A stretch of 64,000 bases of DNA from Palaeococcus pacificus DY20341 (GCF_000725425.1 NZ_CP006019.1:1524480-1588479), one strand, 5' to 3'; positions 27,437 through 37,244 are shown, counted from the first letter of the stretch. Notes: generated by a model from the letters alone, not told the origin. Numbers and translations are program-made.

Positions 27437-29296
27437 ATGAAAGGCTGGTGGGGAAGAATTTTAAGAGTCGACTTAACTAACAACAAAGTTTGGGTGCAGG
27501 AGTATTCTCCCGATGTAGCACAGCTCTTCATCGGTGGTAGGGGTTTAGCTGCGAAGATTCTATGGGATGAAGCAAAGGGTGTTGATCCATTAGGCCCAGA
27601 TAACAAGCTCATATTTGCTGCTGGTCCATTCAACGGACTTCCAACCCCAAGCGGTGGTAAATTAGTTGTTGCCGCTAAGAGCCCACTCACCGGCGGTTAT
27701 GGTGATGGTAACCTTGGTACAATGGCTACTGTTCACTTAAGGAAAGCCGGTTACGATGCCATCGTTGTTGAGGGTCAAGCTAAGAAGCCCGTCTATCTTT
27801 ATATCGAGAATGATAACGTTAGCATTTTGAGCGCCGATGGTCTTTGGGGCCTCGATACCTTTGAAACCGAGCGCAAATTAAAGGAAATACACGGTAAAAA
27901 CGTCGGTATTTTAAGCATAGGACCGGGTGGAGAGAATCTAGTTAGATACGCCGTTGTTATGTCTCAAGAGGGAAGAGCTGCGGGAAGGCCCGGTATGGGT
28001 GCGGTAATGGGAAGTAAAAAGCTCAAAGCCGTCGTAATTAGAGGAACGAAGGAAATCCCAGTTGCAGATAAGAAGAAGCTTATGGAGCTCTCAAAGGAGG
28101 CTTATGATAAGATTCAATCCTCCCCAGCATACGGCTTCTGGCACAGACAAGGGACAATGGCTGCTGTTGAGTGGACAAACGAGAACAGTGCTTTACCAAC
28201 GTGCAACTTTAAAGATGGAACATTTGAGTTCGCAAGGAGCATAGATGGATACACCATGGAGGGAATGAAGGTAAAGCAGAGGGGATGTCCCTATTGTAAC
28301 ATGCCCTGTGGAAACGTCGTCCTCGACGCTGAAGGTGGAGAGAGCGAGCTCGACTACGAGAACGTTGCACTTCTCGGCTCAAACCTCGGAATTGGAAAGC
28401 TCAATGAAGTTTCCGTCCTCAACAGGCTCGCCGACATGTACGGCCTCGACACAATCTCTCTCGGTGTCTCCATAAGCTTCGTGATGGAAGCTGTTGAGAG
28501 GGGACTCCTCAAAGAAGGCCCAACCTTCGGAGACTTCAAAGGAGCGAGACAGCTCGTCGAGGATATTGCTCACAGGAGGGGAGAGCTTGGCAATTTTGCC
28601 GCTGAAGGTGTCATGAGAATGGCCCAAAAACTCGGCGATGACAGCTTCGCCATGCACGCCAAGGGACTTGAGGTCAGCGGTTACAACAGCTACATATATC
28701 CAGCTATGGCCTTGGCATTTGCCACCAGCTCCATCGGTGCCCACCACAAGGAGGCATGGGTTATAGCATGGGAAATTGGAAGCGCGCCGATTGAGGGTGA
28801 GCAGACCAAGAAGGTTGAGTACAAGATTACCTACGACCCAGAGAAAGCAGCAAAGGTCATAGAGCTCCAGCGCCTCAGGGGTGGTCTCTTCGAGATGCTC
28901 ACCGCTTGTAGGCTACCATGGGTTGAAGTGGGATTAAGCCTTGACTACTATCCAAAGCTCCTAGAGGCAATAACAGGCGTCAAATACACATGGGACGACC
29001 TCTATAAAGCAGCTGATAGAGTTTACGCCCTCATAAGGGCTTACTGGATTAGGGAGTTCAACGGCGAATGGGACAGGAAGAAGGACTATCCACCGAAGAG
29101 GTGGTTCATCGAGGGTCTTAAGAGCGGAAAGTACAAGGGAATGCACCTCGAAGAGGACAAATACGACGCTTTGCTCAGCGAGTATTATAAGCTCAGGGGC
29201 TGGGATGAGAGAGGTATTCCAAAGAAGGAGACACTTAAGGAGCTCAGCTTAGAGGACGTTGTCCCGGAGCTTGAGAAAGTTACGAAGCTCGAATGA
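27437..29296 (+). CDS. for: Formaldehyde ferredoxin oxidoreductase (tungsten enzyme)
   Basis: This 619-residue member of the aldehyde ferredoxin oxidoreductase family oxidises short aldehydes with ferredoxin as acceptor, using a bis-pterin tungsten cofactor and one [4Fe-4S] cluster. The N-terminus [20 protein letters not shown] and the length match the Pyrococcus furiosus FOR I know. Cluster ligands are CPYCNMPC plus a distant Cys in MLTACRLPW, and pterin-binding blocks [10 protein letters not shown] and [17 protein letters not shown] are intact. The GTG at 27428 lies in the ribosome binding site and was rejected as start. A MoaD-like gene follows, consistent with tungstopterin synthesis. Confidence 0.95.
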   Translation: MKGWWGRILRVDLTNNKVWVQEYSPDVAQLFIGGRGLAAKILWDEAKGVDPLGPDNKLIFAAGPFNGLPTPSGGKLVVAAKSPLTGGYGDGNLGTMATVHLRKAGYDAIVVEGQAKKPVYLYIENDNVSILSADGLWGLDTFETERKLKEIHGKNVGILSIGPGGENLVRYAVVMSQEGRAAGRPGMGAVMGSKKLKAVVIRGTKEIPVADKKKLMELSKEAYDKIQSSPAYGFWHRQGTMAAVEWTNENSALPTCNFKDGTFEFARSIDGYTMEGMKVKQRGCPYCNMPCGNVVLDAEGGESELDYENVALLGSNLGIGKLNEVSVLNRLADMYGLDTISLGVSISFVMEAVERGLLKEGPTFGDFKGARQLVEDIAHRRGELGNFAAEGVMRMAQKLGDDSFAMHAKGLEVSGYNSYIYPAMALAFATSSIGAHHKEAWVIAWEIGSAPIEGEQTKKVEYKITYDPEKAAKVIELQRLRGGLFEMLTACRLPWVEVGLSLDYYPKLLEAITGVKYTWDDLYKAADRVYALIRAYWIREFNGEWDRKKDYPPKRWFIEGLKSGKYKGMHLEEDKYDALLSEYYKLRGWDERGIPKKETLKELSLEDVVPELEKVTKLE

Positions 29297-29398
29297 GCTT
29301 TTTGCCCTTTTGTTTCTCCTTTTCATTGCCGTATTTGAACTCAAAGGAAACCCAATAAATTTTTAGTATAAGACTAAATCACTAATGGGGTGGTGGAA

Positions 29399-29629
29399 AT
29401 GGTCAAAATCAAGCTTATGGGGCTCATGGCACACCTGGCTAAGGCACGCGAGCTGGAAGTCAAGCTCGATGGGCCAAAAACAGTTGATGAGCTTTTGAGG
29501 GAGGTTATACCGCGCTACGACGAGCTACACGATAAGATAATCCTCGTCAACGGCGTGTCGGCCAAAGGGAATTATGTCTTAAAGGACGACGATGAAGTAA
29601 AGGTGATGCCTGTCTTGAGCGGAGGTTAA
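29399..29629 (+). CDS. MoaD/ThiS-family sulfur carrier protein
   Basis: This is a 76-residue beta-grasp protein (MVKIKLMGLMAHLAKARELE ... DDDEVKVMPVLSGG) ending in the Gly-Gly needed for adenylation and thiocarboxylation. It probably donates sulfur to molybdopterin/tungstopterin, because it lies about 100 nt downstream of for. Other sulfur-carrier roles are possible. ATG 29399 is chosen after GGGGTGGTGG. Its stop overlaps the convergent ABC ATPase stop by 4 nt. Confidence 0.88.
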   Translation: MVKIKLMGLMAHLAKARELEVKLDGPKTVDELLREVIPRYDELHDKIILVNGVSAKGNYVLKDDDEVKVMPVLSGG

Positions 29630-30366
29630 ATTGGGACGACGACGGGAATACCCCTAACGTGTTCTATGTGGGCATCTACCCCATAAACCTCTTTTATGAG
29701 CCCAGGTGTTATCACTTCCCTCCCGCCGCTGGCTATTATTTCACCGTTTTTCATCACCAAGAACTTGTCCGCATACCTCAAAGCTAGGTTAACGTCGTGC
29801 ATTACCACTATTGATATAACTCCTTTCTCCTTTGAGATTTGCCTGACCAGCCTCATTACCTCGTGCTGGCTCTTCAAGTCAAGGTTATTTGTGGGCTCAT
29901 CCAAGAGCAGGACTTTAGGTTCCTGAGCGAGGGCTCTCGCTATCACAACTTTTTGAAGCTCCCCACCACTTATCTTGTTGGTCATCTTTAGGGCAATCCG
30001 CTTAAGCCCCATAAGGCCGAGTACTTCCTCAACTATCTGTAAGTCCCTCTCATTGGGCCTTAGTCCCATATGGGGTTTTCTTCCTAAGAGCACAGCATCG
30101 AAGACTGTCATAAAGTTCCCACCGCTCTTTTGGGGCACGTAACCAAAAACTTTGGCAACGTCTCCCCCAACTGTCTTCCCATCGACAAGAACAACTCCTC
30201 TTTTAGGCTTTAAAATGGCGTTTATACACCTCAAGAGCGTGGACTTCCCAGCACCATTAGGACCGAGAACAGCGACAACATCTCCAGCCTCTGCCTCAAA
30301 GGTTATGCCCTTCAGCACGGCCGAGCCGTTGTATGAAAACTCCACGCCATCGACTCTTAGCTTCAT
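29626..30366 (-). CDS. ABC transporter ATPase, FecE/BtuD type
   Basis: This 246-residue ATPase has Walker A GPNGAGKST, Q-loop YVPQKSGG, signature ISGGELQKVVIARALAQ, Walker B VLLLDEPTNNLD and switch VMHDVNLAL. It energises uptake with the adjacent FecCD-type permease, whose stop codon overlaps its start by 4 nt. The family imports iron-siderophore, heme, cobalamin or related metal complexes. It is the last gene of a four-gene operon with FmdE. Confidence 0.92.
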   Translation of the reverse strand: MKLRVDGVEFSYNGSAVLKGITFEAEAGDVVAVLGPNGAGKSTLLRCINAILKPKRGVVLVDGKTVGGDVAKVFGYVPQKSGGNFMTVFDAVLLGRKPHMGLRPNERDLQIVEEVLGLMGLKRIALKMTNKISGGELQKVVIARALAQEPKVLLLDEPTNNLDLKSQHEVMRLVRQISKEKGVISIVVMHDVNLALRYADKFLVMKNGEIIASGGREVITPGLIKEVYGVDAHIEHVRGIPVVVPI

Positions 30367-31409
30367 GCTCTCCCCTCCATCTTCACGAGGAGGTAAACAA
30401 AGAGTGGAGCTCCTAGGAAAGAGGTTATCACACCAACGGGGAGTATCATGGGAGCAATTATCGTCCTAGCCAAAGTATCTGACAGCAAGAGCAAAAGCGC
30501 TCCCAAAAGAGCTGAGCTCGGCAGTAAAAACCTGTAGTCACTCCCAATTATAAGCCTAACGAGATGAGGGCATATGAGGCCAACGAAGCCTATTATTCCA
30601 ACAAAGGCTACACTCACAGCTGTTATAAGCGAAGCTAGCAGCGTCCCAAAGAGCCTAACTCTCTCCACACTAACTCCAAGGGACTTAGCAACTTCATCTC
30701 CAGCCTCGAGGGCGTTGTAGTCCCATCCCTTGAAGAAGAAGTAGAGCAGTGAGGGGACGAGTGTTAGGGCTATAAGAAGGAGTTCCTCCCAAACGGCTCT
30801 TCCCAAGTCGCCAAAACTCCAGTAGACCATTGCCGCTAGTTGAAGCTCATCAGCAAAGTACTGGACGAGGGTTGTCGATGCAATAAAGAGCGAGCTCATA
30901 GCTACACCAGCCAAAATCATCGCCTCTGGACTTAGCCCTTTAAGCTTGGCGAGCGTTAGGACAACCGCAACAGCTAATAGAGAGCCTAAAAATGCAAAAA
31001 CAACAACCACATTAGGGTCAACTATAACAATTCTGCCACTGCTCTCGGCACTTCCAGCACCAAGAAGGATAGCTAACGAAGCACCAAACATTGCACCGTG
31101 AGAGATGCCCATAGTGAATGGGCTCGCCAGGGGATTCCTAAGCAAAACTTGCATAACAGCGCCCGAGATGGCCAAACCAGCACCAACGAGTAAAGCTGCG
31201 ATAGCTCTCGGGAGGCGCACATTCCAGACAACTACACTCGCTTTCGAGGAATCCATGCCCAACATAGCTCTAACGACAGAGCCAAAGGGAATTTTATATG
31301 AGCCCACACTTAGAGAAAAAACAAATGACAAGAATAGAAGAAAAAGTAAAATAGTCCCAAAGACTGCTTTCCTCTTTACATAGCTAGAGTAGCTGTGGGT
31401 TATGTTCAT
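30363..31409 (-). CDS. FecCD-family ABC transporter permease
   Basis: This 348-residue polytopic permease has family blocks VRLPRAIAALLVGAGLAISG, QVLLRNPLASPFTMGIS, LGDLGRAVW and GFVGLICPHLVRLIIGSDYR. The last is the coupling-helix region that contacts the ATPase. There are about ten transmembrane helices, complete in length. GGGTGGTAGC precedes ATG 31409. Its substrate follows that of the binding protein upstream (iron chelate, cobalamin or another metal complex). Confidence 0.92.
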   Translation of the reverse strand: MNITHSYSSYVKRKAVFGTILLFLLFLSFVFSLSVGSYKIPFGSVVRAMLGMDSSKASVVVWNVRLPRAIAALLVGAGLAISGAVMQVLLRNPLASPFTMGISHGAMFGASLAILLGAGSAESSGRIVIVDPNVVVVFAFLGSLLAVAVVLTLAKLKGLSPEAMILAGVAMSSLFIASTTLVQYFADELQLAAMVYWSFGDLGRAVWEELLLIALTLVPSLLYFFFKGWDYNALEAGDEVAKSLGVSVERVRLFGTLLASLITAVSVAFVGIIGFVGLICPHLVRLIIGSDYRFLLPSSALLGALLLLLSDTLARTIIAPMILPVGVITSFLGAPLFVYLLVKMEGRA

Positions 31410-31418
31410 GCTACCACC

Positions 31419-32546
31419 CTAAGGTGAAGTGGGCAAGGAATACTCAACACTGCCATTCTCAAGGTCAATCTTTCCAAAGCCTCCGAACTGTTTGATCAGC
31501 TCATTATAAACAGGCTTTCCGACGAGGAATGTGTATATCTCATCGGCCTTTTCAGCTGGATCCACGTCTTCAAAGCGCTCTGGATAGAGCACTTTACCTA
31601 TAAAGTACGCATCAGCGAGGGCAGTGCCTATGTTGGTGGTGTAAAAGTTGTAGGGCAGTATACCGTAGACATTGCCATTTTTAAAGGCCCTAAGTGAGTT
31701 GTAGAACTCCTTGTTCTTCGAGTAGTCATCCTTTACCAGCGAAAGTCCTCCATCATCAATGAAAATTACCTCTGGATCCCACTCTAAGAGCTTCTCCTTG
31801 TCTATGAACTTGTGCCCATCTCCAAGCTTGTCGGCAACGTTCTTAGCATGAACAACAACAAATGGCGGGTACTTTGCCTCAGTGCTCTCGATGCCATGAG
31901 CCCCTTTATAGCCTATTCCGCCGACGTAAACGGTTGGGCTCTCTACACCCTCCGTCCTCTTTATCAAGTCCTCTTGAGCATTTTTAATGAACGCTATTAC
32001 TTCCTCAGCCCTCTCTTCCTTTTTAAGTATTTTACCTGCGAGTCTGAGCGAGTTAAAGAGCTCTTCATCGTCAAAAGTAGCCAATTGACCGTAGCTCAAG
32101 ACCACAACTGGAATACCCGTTTTCTCTTGGATTTCGTCTGCAGTCTTTGCGTCAACATAAGTCATAAAGATAACATCGGGCTTGAGCTCTATCAATGCCT
32201 CTAAATTGGGGAGCTTTCCGGGACCGCCAGGCCCTATTGAGGGTAAATTTCTAAGTTCGGGGTGAGCTATTGCGTAAGGCCTACCATAAGGATAGTTCTT
32301 TTCAAAGTCCTCAACTCCAACCACCATACCGCTCGCGTTGAGATACACAATTAGCCTTAAGGCACCGGGCCCAGCACACACTACTTTTTCAACGCTCTTA
32401 GGGAGTTCAACGCTCCTCCCCAACGCATCTACGACGCTCAGCGAAGTGTTAACCTGTGTACTTTCGTTGATGCACCCGCTTAAAGAAGCCACTACGAGGA
32501 AGACGCTGAGCAGGGCAAAGAGCTTTTTAAGCTCCACCTTGACCAC
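31419..32546 (-). CDS. Metal/cofactor-binding lipoprotein of an ABC importer
   Basis: This 375-residue class III periplasmic binding protein has lipobox SLSGC, then [33 protein letters not shown] and [14 protein letters not shown]. It lies upstream of its FecCD permease and ATPase. GTG 32546 lies 20 nt inside the FmdE gene, and the in-frame GTG 32537 ([10 protein letters not shown]) is equally likely. The ligand is unknown. Proximity to for, a MoaD-like gene and FmdE makes a metal-cofactor precursor tempting, but the family mostly binds siderophores, heme or cobalamin. Confidence 0.88.
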   Translation of the reverse strand: MVKVELKKLFALLSVFLVVASLSGCINESTQVNTSLSVVDALGRSVELPKSVEKVVCAGPGALRLIVYLNASGMVVGVEDFEKNYPYGRPYAIAHPELRNLPSIGPGGPGKLPNLEALIELKPDVIFMTYVDAKTADEIQEKTGIPVVVLSYGQLATFDDEELFNSLRLAGKILKKEERAEEVIAFIKNAQEDLIKRTEGVESPTVYVGGIGYKGAHGIESTEAKYPPFVVVHAKNVADKLGDGHKFIDKEKLLEWDPEVIFIDDGGLSLVKDDYSKNKEFYNSLRAFKNGNVYGILPYNFYTTNIGTALADAYFIGKVLYPERFEDVDPAEKADEIYTFLVGKPVYNELIKQFGGFGKIDLENGSVEYSLPTSP

Positions 32547-33198
32547 CCTCCACTATACCCCTGCCTACAACTGCATAGTACTTTTCACCCGCACATTTGA
32601 GGCAGTAGGGCTTTTCATTAATATACACAACACGCGTGGCCATAGCGAGTTCGCCGCACCTAGAACAGCGAATACTCTCAAATATTGGGGCCTGTTCGAT
32701 TGGCTCCACCTCAACTCTCTCAATTTTAAATGCCTCCTTCGGCAATTCGAGCATTTTATATGCCAACTCTTCCCATAGCTCAGCCATTCTTTTTCTATCT
32801 TCCTCAGTCCCTTCTCTCCTCTTAATCACCTTGTCAAAGAGCTCGTGCGCTTCCTTGGGGAAGTACTTAGTGCGGATTTTTTCAGAGTCGACGTAAATCC
32901 TGACTCCCTCCCACGTGCCACGCTTAACGAGGGTAAATGCGTTCTTGCCTAGGTCAACATAAATCAGCGAATTGTTCCCTAAAGTGCATCCAGTAGCAGC
33001 TTGGACACCATCTGTAAAACAGTTGTTTGTCTCCACGATAGCCAAAAGTCCCTCGTCAACGCTCTCTTTTAGGCCAGCCTTCCCAACACCAAGTTCTTCC
33101 ATAGCTATAAGCGAAGCTTTAACTCCTAAAGCAAGATATGGACAAACATGCCCGTGAAGCTTCTTAGCAAACTCTAGCAATGACTTTGGATCTTCCAT
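32527..33198 (-). CDS. FmdE-family protein with C-terminal zinc ribbon
   Basis: This 223-residue protein has the FmdE/TraR-like domain motif [15 protein letters not shown] and a second block [21 protein letters not shown], whose cysteines and His could bind a metal. It has a C-terminal ribbon (CSRCGELA ... YCLKCAGE). FmdE is encoded with molybdenum formylmethanofuran dehydrogenase in methanogens, but this organism has no such enzyme here. ATG 33198 follows GGTGATACAA, which excludes the longer frame from 33228. It is the first gene of the ABC importer operon, so a metal-handling role linked to uptake is inferred. Confidence 0.87.
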   Translation of the reverse strand: MEDPKSLLEFAKKLHGHVCPYLALGVKASLIAMEELGVGKAGLKESVDEGLLAIVETNNCFTDGVQAATGCTLGNNSLIYVDLGKNAFTLVKRGTWEGVRIYVDSEKIRTKYFPKEAHELFDKVIKRREGTEEDRKRMAELWEELAYKMLELPKEAFKIERVEVEPIEQAPIFESIRCSRCGELAMATRVVYINEKPYCLKCAGEKYYAVVGRGIVEGGQGGA

Positions 33199-33280
33199 TT
33201 GTATCACCACTTTAAAAAACCGTAGCACATTTTATAATAATTTTTTCAATCTAGTGTTATTAACCAAAGGTTTAGAAAAA

Positions 33281-33294
33281 TGTGCATATGCACA
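33281..33294. promoter_or_regulatory. Palindrome between FmdE operon and NifX-like gene
   Basis: The perfect 14-bp palindrome TGTGCATATGCACA lies in the divergent region. It sits immediately upstream of the TATA element (GATTTATATG, 33296-33305) of the NifX-like gene and about 45 bp upstream of the FmdE TATA (TTATTATAAAA, minus strand). It is a candidate operator shared by both promoters. The factor is unknown. Confidence 0.5.
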
Positions 33295-33336
33295 AGATTT
33301 ATATGAAGTGGTGTTCATGTTATACTGGTGATAGCT

Positions 33337-33711
33337 GTGAGAATTGCGATTCCATCAAAGGATAATAAGGGCTTAGAAAGCGAAGTTAGTGAGCACTTTG
33401 GAAGGGCAAAGTACTTCACCTTCGTAGATATCGAGGGGAATGAAATCAAAGGTGCGAAAGTTGTTGAAGTGCCCTTTGATGAACACCAGCCAGGAGATTT
33501 ACCAAACTTCATAAAAGAACACGGTGGGCAGGTGGTTTTAGCCTACGGCATGGGACATAGAGCCGTTCAATACTTCAACTCCCTCGGAATAGAAGTCGTC
33601 ACAGGTGCATATGGAAGAGTTAAAGACATCGTCGAGGCTTTTATTCATCAAGTGCTCGAAGTTGATGAAAATTGGAGAGAAAAAGGGGACTTTGGAAAGC
33701 ACGAGCATTAA
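33337..33711 (+). CDS. NifX/NifB-C-terminal-like (COG1433) protein
   Basis: This 124-residue protein belongs to the dinitrogenase iron-molybdenum cofactor family: MRIAIPSKDNKGLESEVSEHFGRAKYFTFVDIEGNEI at the N-terminus, then LAYGMGHRAVQYFNSLGIEVVTGA. Stand-alone members in non-fixing archaea are thought to carry or sense Fe-S/Mo-type clusters. The C-terminal tail is His-containing (KHEH). GTG 33337 follows GGTGATAGCT, and the GTG at 33328 is inside that site. It is divergent from the FmdE-ABC operon with a palindrome between them. Confidence 0.85.
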   Translation: MRIAIPSKDNKGLESEVSEHFGRAKYFTFVDIEGNEIKGAKVVEVPFDEHQPGDLPNFIKEHGGQVVLAYGMGHRAVQYFNSLGIEVVTGAYGRVKDIVEAFIHQVLEVDENWREKGDFGKHEH

Positions 33712-33753
33712 AGTTTCTTCAAAATTTCTTTGCTGCTTTTTTCCACTTAAGAA

Positions 33754-35670
33754 CTACTTTTTATAAGCTACATAGATATCTGCCTCTATGATTTTCATAT
33801 CTTTTGTGACATAATGATGCACAAAATATAAGTTCCCCTGCGCATCCAGCACCGGCTCCCCAGCAAAGTTAGAGACTATTTCTTCTGGCTCACTCCACCC
33901 ATCTTTTGTTTTCAAAGATCTAAATATTGCAGGGCCGGGATATCCAAGCCGACTTTGCCCGGTGAACCATAATTCATTGCCATCTGGAGTTATGAAAGGC
34001 TGATCCTCATTAAGTTCACTATTTATATTCGGGACCTTCCTCGGATTCACCCATGACCCGTTTACATAATCCATCATGCATATGTCCCCACCACATCCAT
34101 AATACATCGTCTTCCCGTCTGGACTGATACACAGCTCCCCCACATCATAGACGGCATTCAAAAGCTCTCCTGCATTCTTAACATCCGTCCATCTTCCATT
34201 TCTAAATTTTGCTGTATATATGTCAACTTCTCCATAATTTCCGCGCCTAACAGAGGCGAACCACATGGTGTCGTTTAAAATAAAAACTGCCCCATCGAGG
34301 GATTCACTGCTCCCCAATACAATCCTCATGGGTTTGCTCCATTTTCCATTGATTTTCTTTGACCACCATATGCCAGTAACACCATCAATGAGCTGTTTTT
34401 GTGGAGGTACATTGACATCCGGAGTGAAGAAAAAGTAGAGATTCTTTCCATCTGGTGTCACAAATGGAGAATCCTCCGCTCCGGCTGTGTTTATTGGCCC
34501 CTCTAAAGGCACAGGTTTGCTCCACTCGTCAGAATGGAGGATGGGTGGGAATACATCCATTTCTGGCATTATTTTAATGGCATTTTTAGGAATAGTATCT
34601 TCCCGAATTGTCGGCATCGCCCTCTTTCCTAGCCGTGATATGCTCACCCAAACATTATAAGCTAGCTTTTCTTTACCGTCTCTGGTTATAAGGCCAAGAT
34701 GGTCATTTTCATTCAAATCATGGAGCCATGCCCAGCCGAGGAGGTGCAGATTGACACCCTGCTCTTTGGTGAGGCGACCCGTCACTTCGAGTATAAAATC
34801 AGTTTGCCCCTGTTCACCTCCAAATGCCTCAATTGATGGCCATCCAATCTCAATCAAACCAACGGGTTTTCCCGGCATGTATTTGAGCGCGCGGGAGTAG
34901 TAGTCATCCGGGATATCGCGGGGGCGGTTTATGCCCCTGACAGCATAAGGATAGCTCGTAAAGACGAGGAGATCCATCTTATCAGGATTAAAAAGTGAAA
35001 GAACTTCAAGATTCGCTTCTCGATTTTCAGATACAATCTCTCGAGCAAATGTACAGAAAACTTTGGTCTCAGGTGATAGCTCTTTTACAGCATCGTATAT
35101 CTCCTCATAAAGGCTAACATAGTGCTGAAAGCCATTAGGATCTCCCTCTTTAGCTCCATATTTTTCATACCATCTATTAACTTCATTGCCCAAAGAGAGA
35201 TAAAGCGGCCTTGAGATTTTTACTACATCGAGGACGGCCTTTTTATATGCCTCCCTCCACTTGGGGTCGCTGAGAGTTGCATTTTTCATATTTGGAGGTG
35301 TTATGAGCGTTATGTTTGGTCCTATAAATGAAACATGGATAACCGGAAACATGCCGTTTTTTCTTATGTAGCCCTCCACAAACGTTTGCCCCCACTCTCC
35401 AGAGAGTTCACTTGCAAGGAAATAAAATGGAGTGGGCCTCCCCCATACAGGGGAAAACTCGACATACTCAGCTGCCTGTGAGTATGCTTCCTCAAAAGTT
35501 TGTCCTTTTGCAGGAGTTGGGAGAACTCCCATGAAAAATCCTCTCTCGGGAAGTTCCGGAGAGTCTGCAGGCGTTATTATTTGCTCTGCGGGTGGGGTTT
35601 TATTAACACAGCCAGAAAGAGGAATTAAAAATATCATGACCATAATAAAGGCAGGTAAAATTCTCCTCAT
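33754..35670 (-). CDS. Lipoprotein with glycosidase-like TIM barrel and C-terminal beta-propeller repeats
   Basis: This 638-residue protein has a signal peptide and lipobox LSGC (Cys21). Residues about 45-345 look like a clan GH-A barrel, with SLGNEVNRWY (Glu163, acid/base position) and VGLIEIGWPS (Glu274, nucleophile position). From about 370, blade-like repeats follow (SPFVTPDGKNLYFFF, CISPDGKTMYYGC, PFITPDGNELWFTG), as in PD40/TolB-type propellers. It is probably surface-anchored and glycan-active; the substrate is unknown. The ribosome binding site GGAAGGTG is clear. The fusion is uncommon. Confidence 0.75.
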   Translation of the reverse strand: MRRILPAFIMVMIFLIPLSGCVNKTPPAEQIITPADSPELPERGFFMGVLPTPAKGQTFEEAYSQAAEYVEFSPVWGRPTPFYFLASELSGEWGQTFVEGYIRKNGMFPVIHVSFIGPNITLITPPNMKNATLSDPKWREAYKKAVLDVVKISRPLYLSLGNEVNRWYEKYGAKEGDPNGFQHYVSLYEEIYDAVKELSPETKVFCTFAREIVSENREANLEVLSLFNPDKMDLLVFTSYPYAVRGINRPRDIPDDYYSRALKYMPGKPVGLIEIGWPSIEAFGGEQGQTDFILEVTGRLTKEQGVNLHLLGWAWLHDLNENDHLGLITRDGKEKLAYNVWVSISRLGKRAMPTIREDTIPKNAIKIMPEMDVFPPILHSDEWSKPVPLEGPINTAGAEDSPFVTPDGKNLYFFFTPDVNVPPQKQLIDGVTGIWWSKKINGKWSKPMRIVLGSSESLDGAVFILNDTMWFASVRRGNYGEVDIYTAKFRNGRWTDVKNAGELLNAVYDVGELCISPDGKTMYYGCGGDICMMDYVNGSWVNPRKVPNINSELNEDQPFITPDGNELWFTGQSRLGYPGPAIFRSLKTKDGWSEPEEIVSNFAGEPVLDAQGNLYFVHHYVTKDMKIIEADIYVAYKK

Positions 35671-35733
35671 TTTTTCACCTTCCTTTAATTTCGCGGCAAT
35701 AATGTATAAATATCTTGCCCGGCATTTTAGTGT

Positions 35734-36657
35734 ATGGATAGGAAAATTAAGTCCGCGTTAACCCTTTCGCTGTTGTCGCCCTTCTTCGGTGAAGTTATGA
35801 GTGGATCAACTCCACCTCTGGAAATCATAAATCCATTCAGCTTCCTCTTTTTATGGGCTTTTTATGGAGGAGGCGTCCTTTTAGTGAGGGAGCTTTGGGT
35901 GAGATGGGGAAGGGGTTATTTACGCTTAATGCTTCTTGGTTTGAGTTATGGCATAATTGAGGAGGGGCTAGCGGTTAAGTCTTTCTTTGACCCCCAATGG
36001 GCGGACTTAGGGGTTCTAGCAACTTACGGCAGAGTTTTTGGAGTCAACTTGGTCTGGGCAGTCTGGCTATCTATTTTTCACGCTATTTTCAGCATATCCG
36101 TTCCAATATTGCTAATTGATATATTCTATTCAGAGCTCAAAGAAATGCCCCTATTAGGAAAGAAGGGATTAAAAATAACGCTTGTGGCATTTATATCAGC
36201 TCTGCTGATCACATTCTTTTTATTAAATCGCTATCCTCCCCCACCAGTCCAATACTCCATTGCTTTTTTGATTACAGTTCTTTTAGTCCTTAAAACAAAG
36301 ACTCTAAGGACTGCTCCTCCCAAGTTAATGTCAGCCTTTACGCTGAAGCACCCTATGAGTTACGGCACTCTTTTCACACTCTCGCTTTTCATACTCTACA
36401 TGTTCATTCCAAATACATCAGTCCCCTTTGTGATCCCAGTAACTTTAGGTCCACTGTTTACAGTTCATTTATATTCCCAAATGGAAAAACTACCCGCTCT
36501 CGGCAGATTTGCCCTAGTTATCGGTATTCTAAGCCCTTTCCTGCTTTTCTACGATATGATCCTCGAGCTCAATAATATATTTGGAATGTCTGCAGTAGGA
36601 GTAGGAACTTTTATAGTGCTTCTCTGGAAGTACCGAAGAATGAAAAGCCTAAGCTAA
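35734..36657 (+). CDS. Polytopic membrane protein of unknown function
   Basis: This 307-residue protein has about nine hydrophobic helices. Polar residues inside the membrane region stand out: YGIIEEGLAVKSFFDPQWADLG and a later SIFHAIFSISVP. An EE pair plus a His in separate helices recalls CPBP/CAAX-type intramembrane proteases, but the full motif set is not evident. There is no ribosome binding site. TATA ATGTATAAATATC at about 35703-35715 is 25-28 nt before the ATG, so the mRNA is probably leaderless. It overlaps the convergent ArsC-like gene by 9 nt. Confidence 0.65.
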   Translation: MDRKIKSALTLSLLSPFFGEVMSGSTPPLEIINPFSFLFLWAFYGGGVLLVRELWVRWGRGYLRLMLLGLSYGIIEEGLAVKSFFDPQWADLGVLATYGRVFGVNLVWAVWLSIFHAIFSISVPILLIDIFYSELKEMPLLGKKGLKITLVAFISALLITFFLLNRYPPPPVQYSIAFLITVLLVLKTKTLRTAPPKLMSAFTLKHPMSYGTLFTLSLFILYMFIPNTSVPFVIPVTLGPLFTVHLYSQMEKLPALGRFALVIGILSPFLLFYDMILELNNIFGMSAVGVGTFIVLLWKYRRMKSLS

Positions 36658-37098
36658 AGAAAAGAACCCTCTCGTGATTATATCTTCTCTGCTCTTTCCA
36701 GCCTCCAAATCCTCTATCAACTTCAAAACTTTTCTCTTTATTTCGTCTCTGACTTCTCTGTATTTCTCTATTGGTTTCCCATAGGGATCCTCTAAGCCCC
36801 AGTCCCATGTCTTCTCCGGCGGAGCATAGGGACACTTGTCTAGGCAGCCCATAGTTATGACAATGTAGGCTTTATCGGCCATTTCTTCAGTGTAAAGCTT
36901 TGGATACTGTTCATTTAAAAGTATTCCAACCTCTTCCATAACTTGCTCGGCTAATGGATCTATGTGTTCAGCGGGTTCAGTCCCTGCACTCATAGCTTTG
37001 AACTCGGGATTCTTATTAAAGTAGTTAAAGAATGCCTCCGCCATTTGGCTCCTCGCGGAGTTTTTAACGCAAACGAAGAGGATTAGCTTTTCTCTCAT
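36649..37098 (-). CDS. arsC: Arsenate reductase (thioredoxin-type) / low-MW phosphatase
   Basis: This 149-residue protein has P-loop CVKNSARSQ (Cys-x5-Arg) and a later resolving pair in TMGCLDKCPYAPP, followed by WGLEDPYGK. This is the three-cysteine arrangement of thioredoxin-coupled ArsC enzymes that reduce arsenate to arsenite. A plain protein tyrosine phosphatase would lack the extra cysteines. ATG 37098 follows GGTGGT, and the upstream GTG is part of that site. It is divergent from the ACR3-type exporter with a shared palindrome, which supports arsenic resistance. Confidence 0.85.
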   Translation of the reverse strand: MREKLILFVCVKNSARSQMAEAFFNYFNKNPEFKAMSAGTEPAEHIDPLAEQVMEEVGILLNEQYPKLYTEEMADKAYIVITMGCLDKCPYAPPEKTWDWGLEDPYGKPIEKYREVRDEIKRKVLKLIEDLEAGKSREDIITRGFFSLA

Positions 37099-37165
37099 TT
37101 TACCACCCACAAAGGGTTAAAGATGATGTTTAAAGAAGTTTCTCACATAGAAAATTGAGAATACA

Positions 37166-37181
37166 GATGAAAATTTTCATC
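37166..37181. promoter_or_regulatory. Palindrome between divergent arsC-like and ACR3 genes
   Basis: The perfect 16-bp palindrome GATGAAAATTTTCATC is centred between the two promoters. The minus-strand TATA (CTTTAAAC) is near 37128-37135 and the plus-strand TATA-like TTTAAGAA near 37199-37206. Both lie on the far side of the palindrome, so a factor bound here would sit upstream of each TATA box. The factor is not known. Confidence 0.45.
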
Positions 37182-37244
37182 TTTCTTTTCACTTTTGGTT
37201 TAAGAAAATCTTATTAGTTGTAACACGTTTTCATATGAACAGTG

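Noticed and set aside
32527-33228. Possible formylmethanofuran dehydrogenase / methanogenesis signature from the FmdE gene
   Set aside because: FmdE-like proteins occur widely outside methanogens and no other methanogenesis gene is present in the window.
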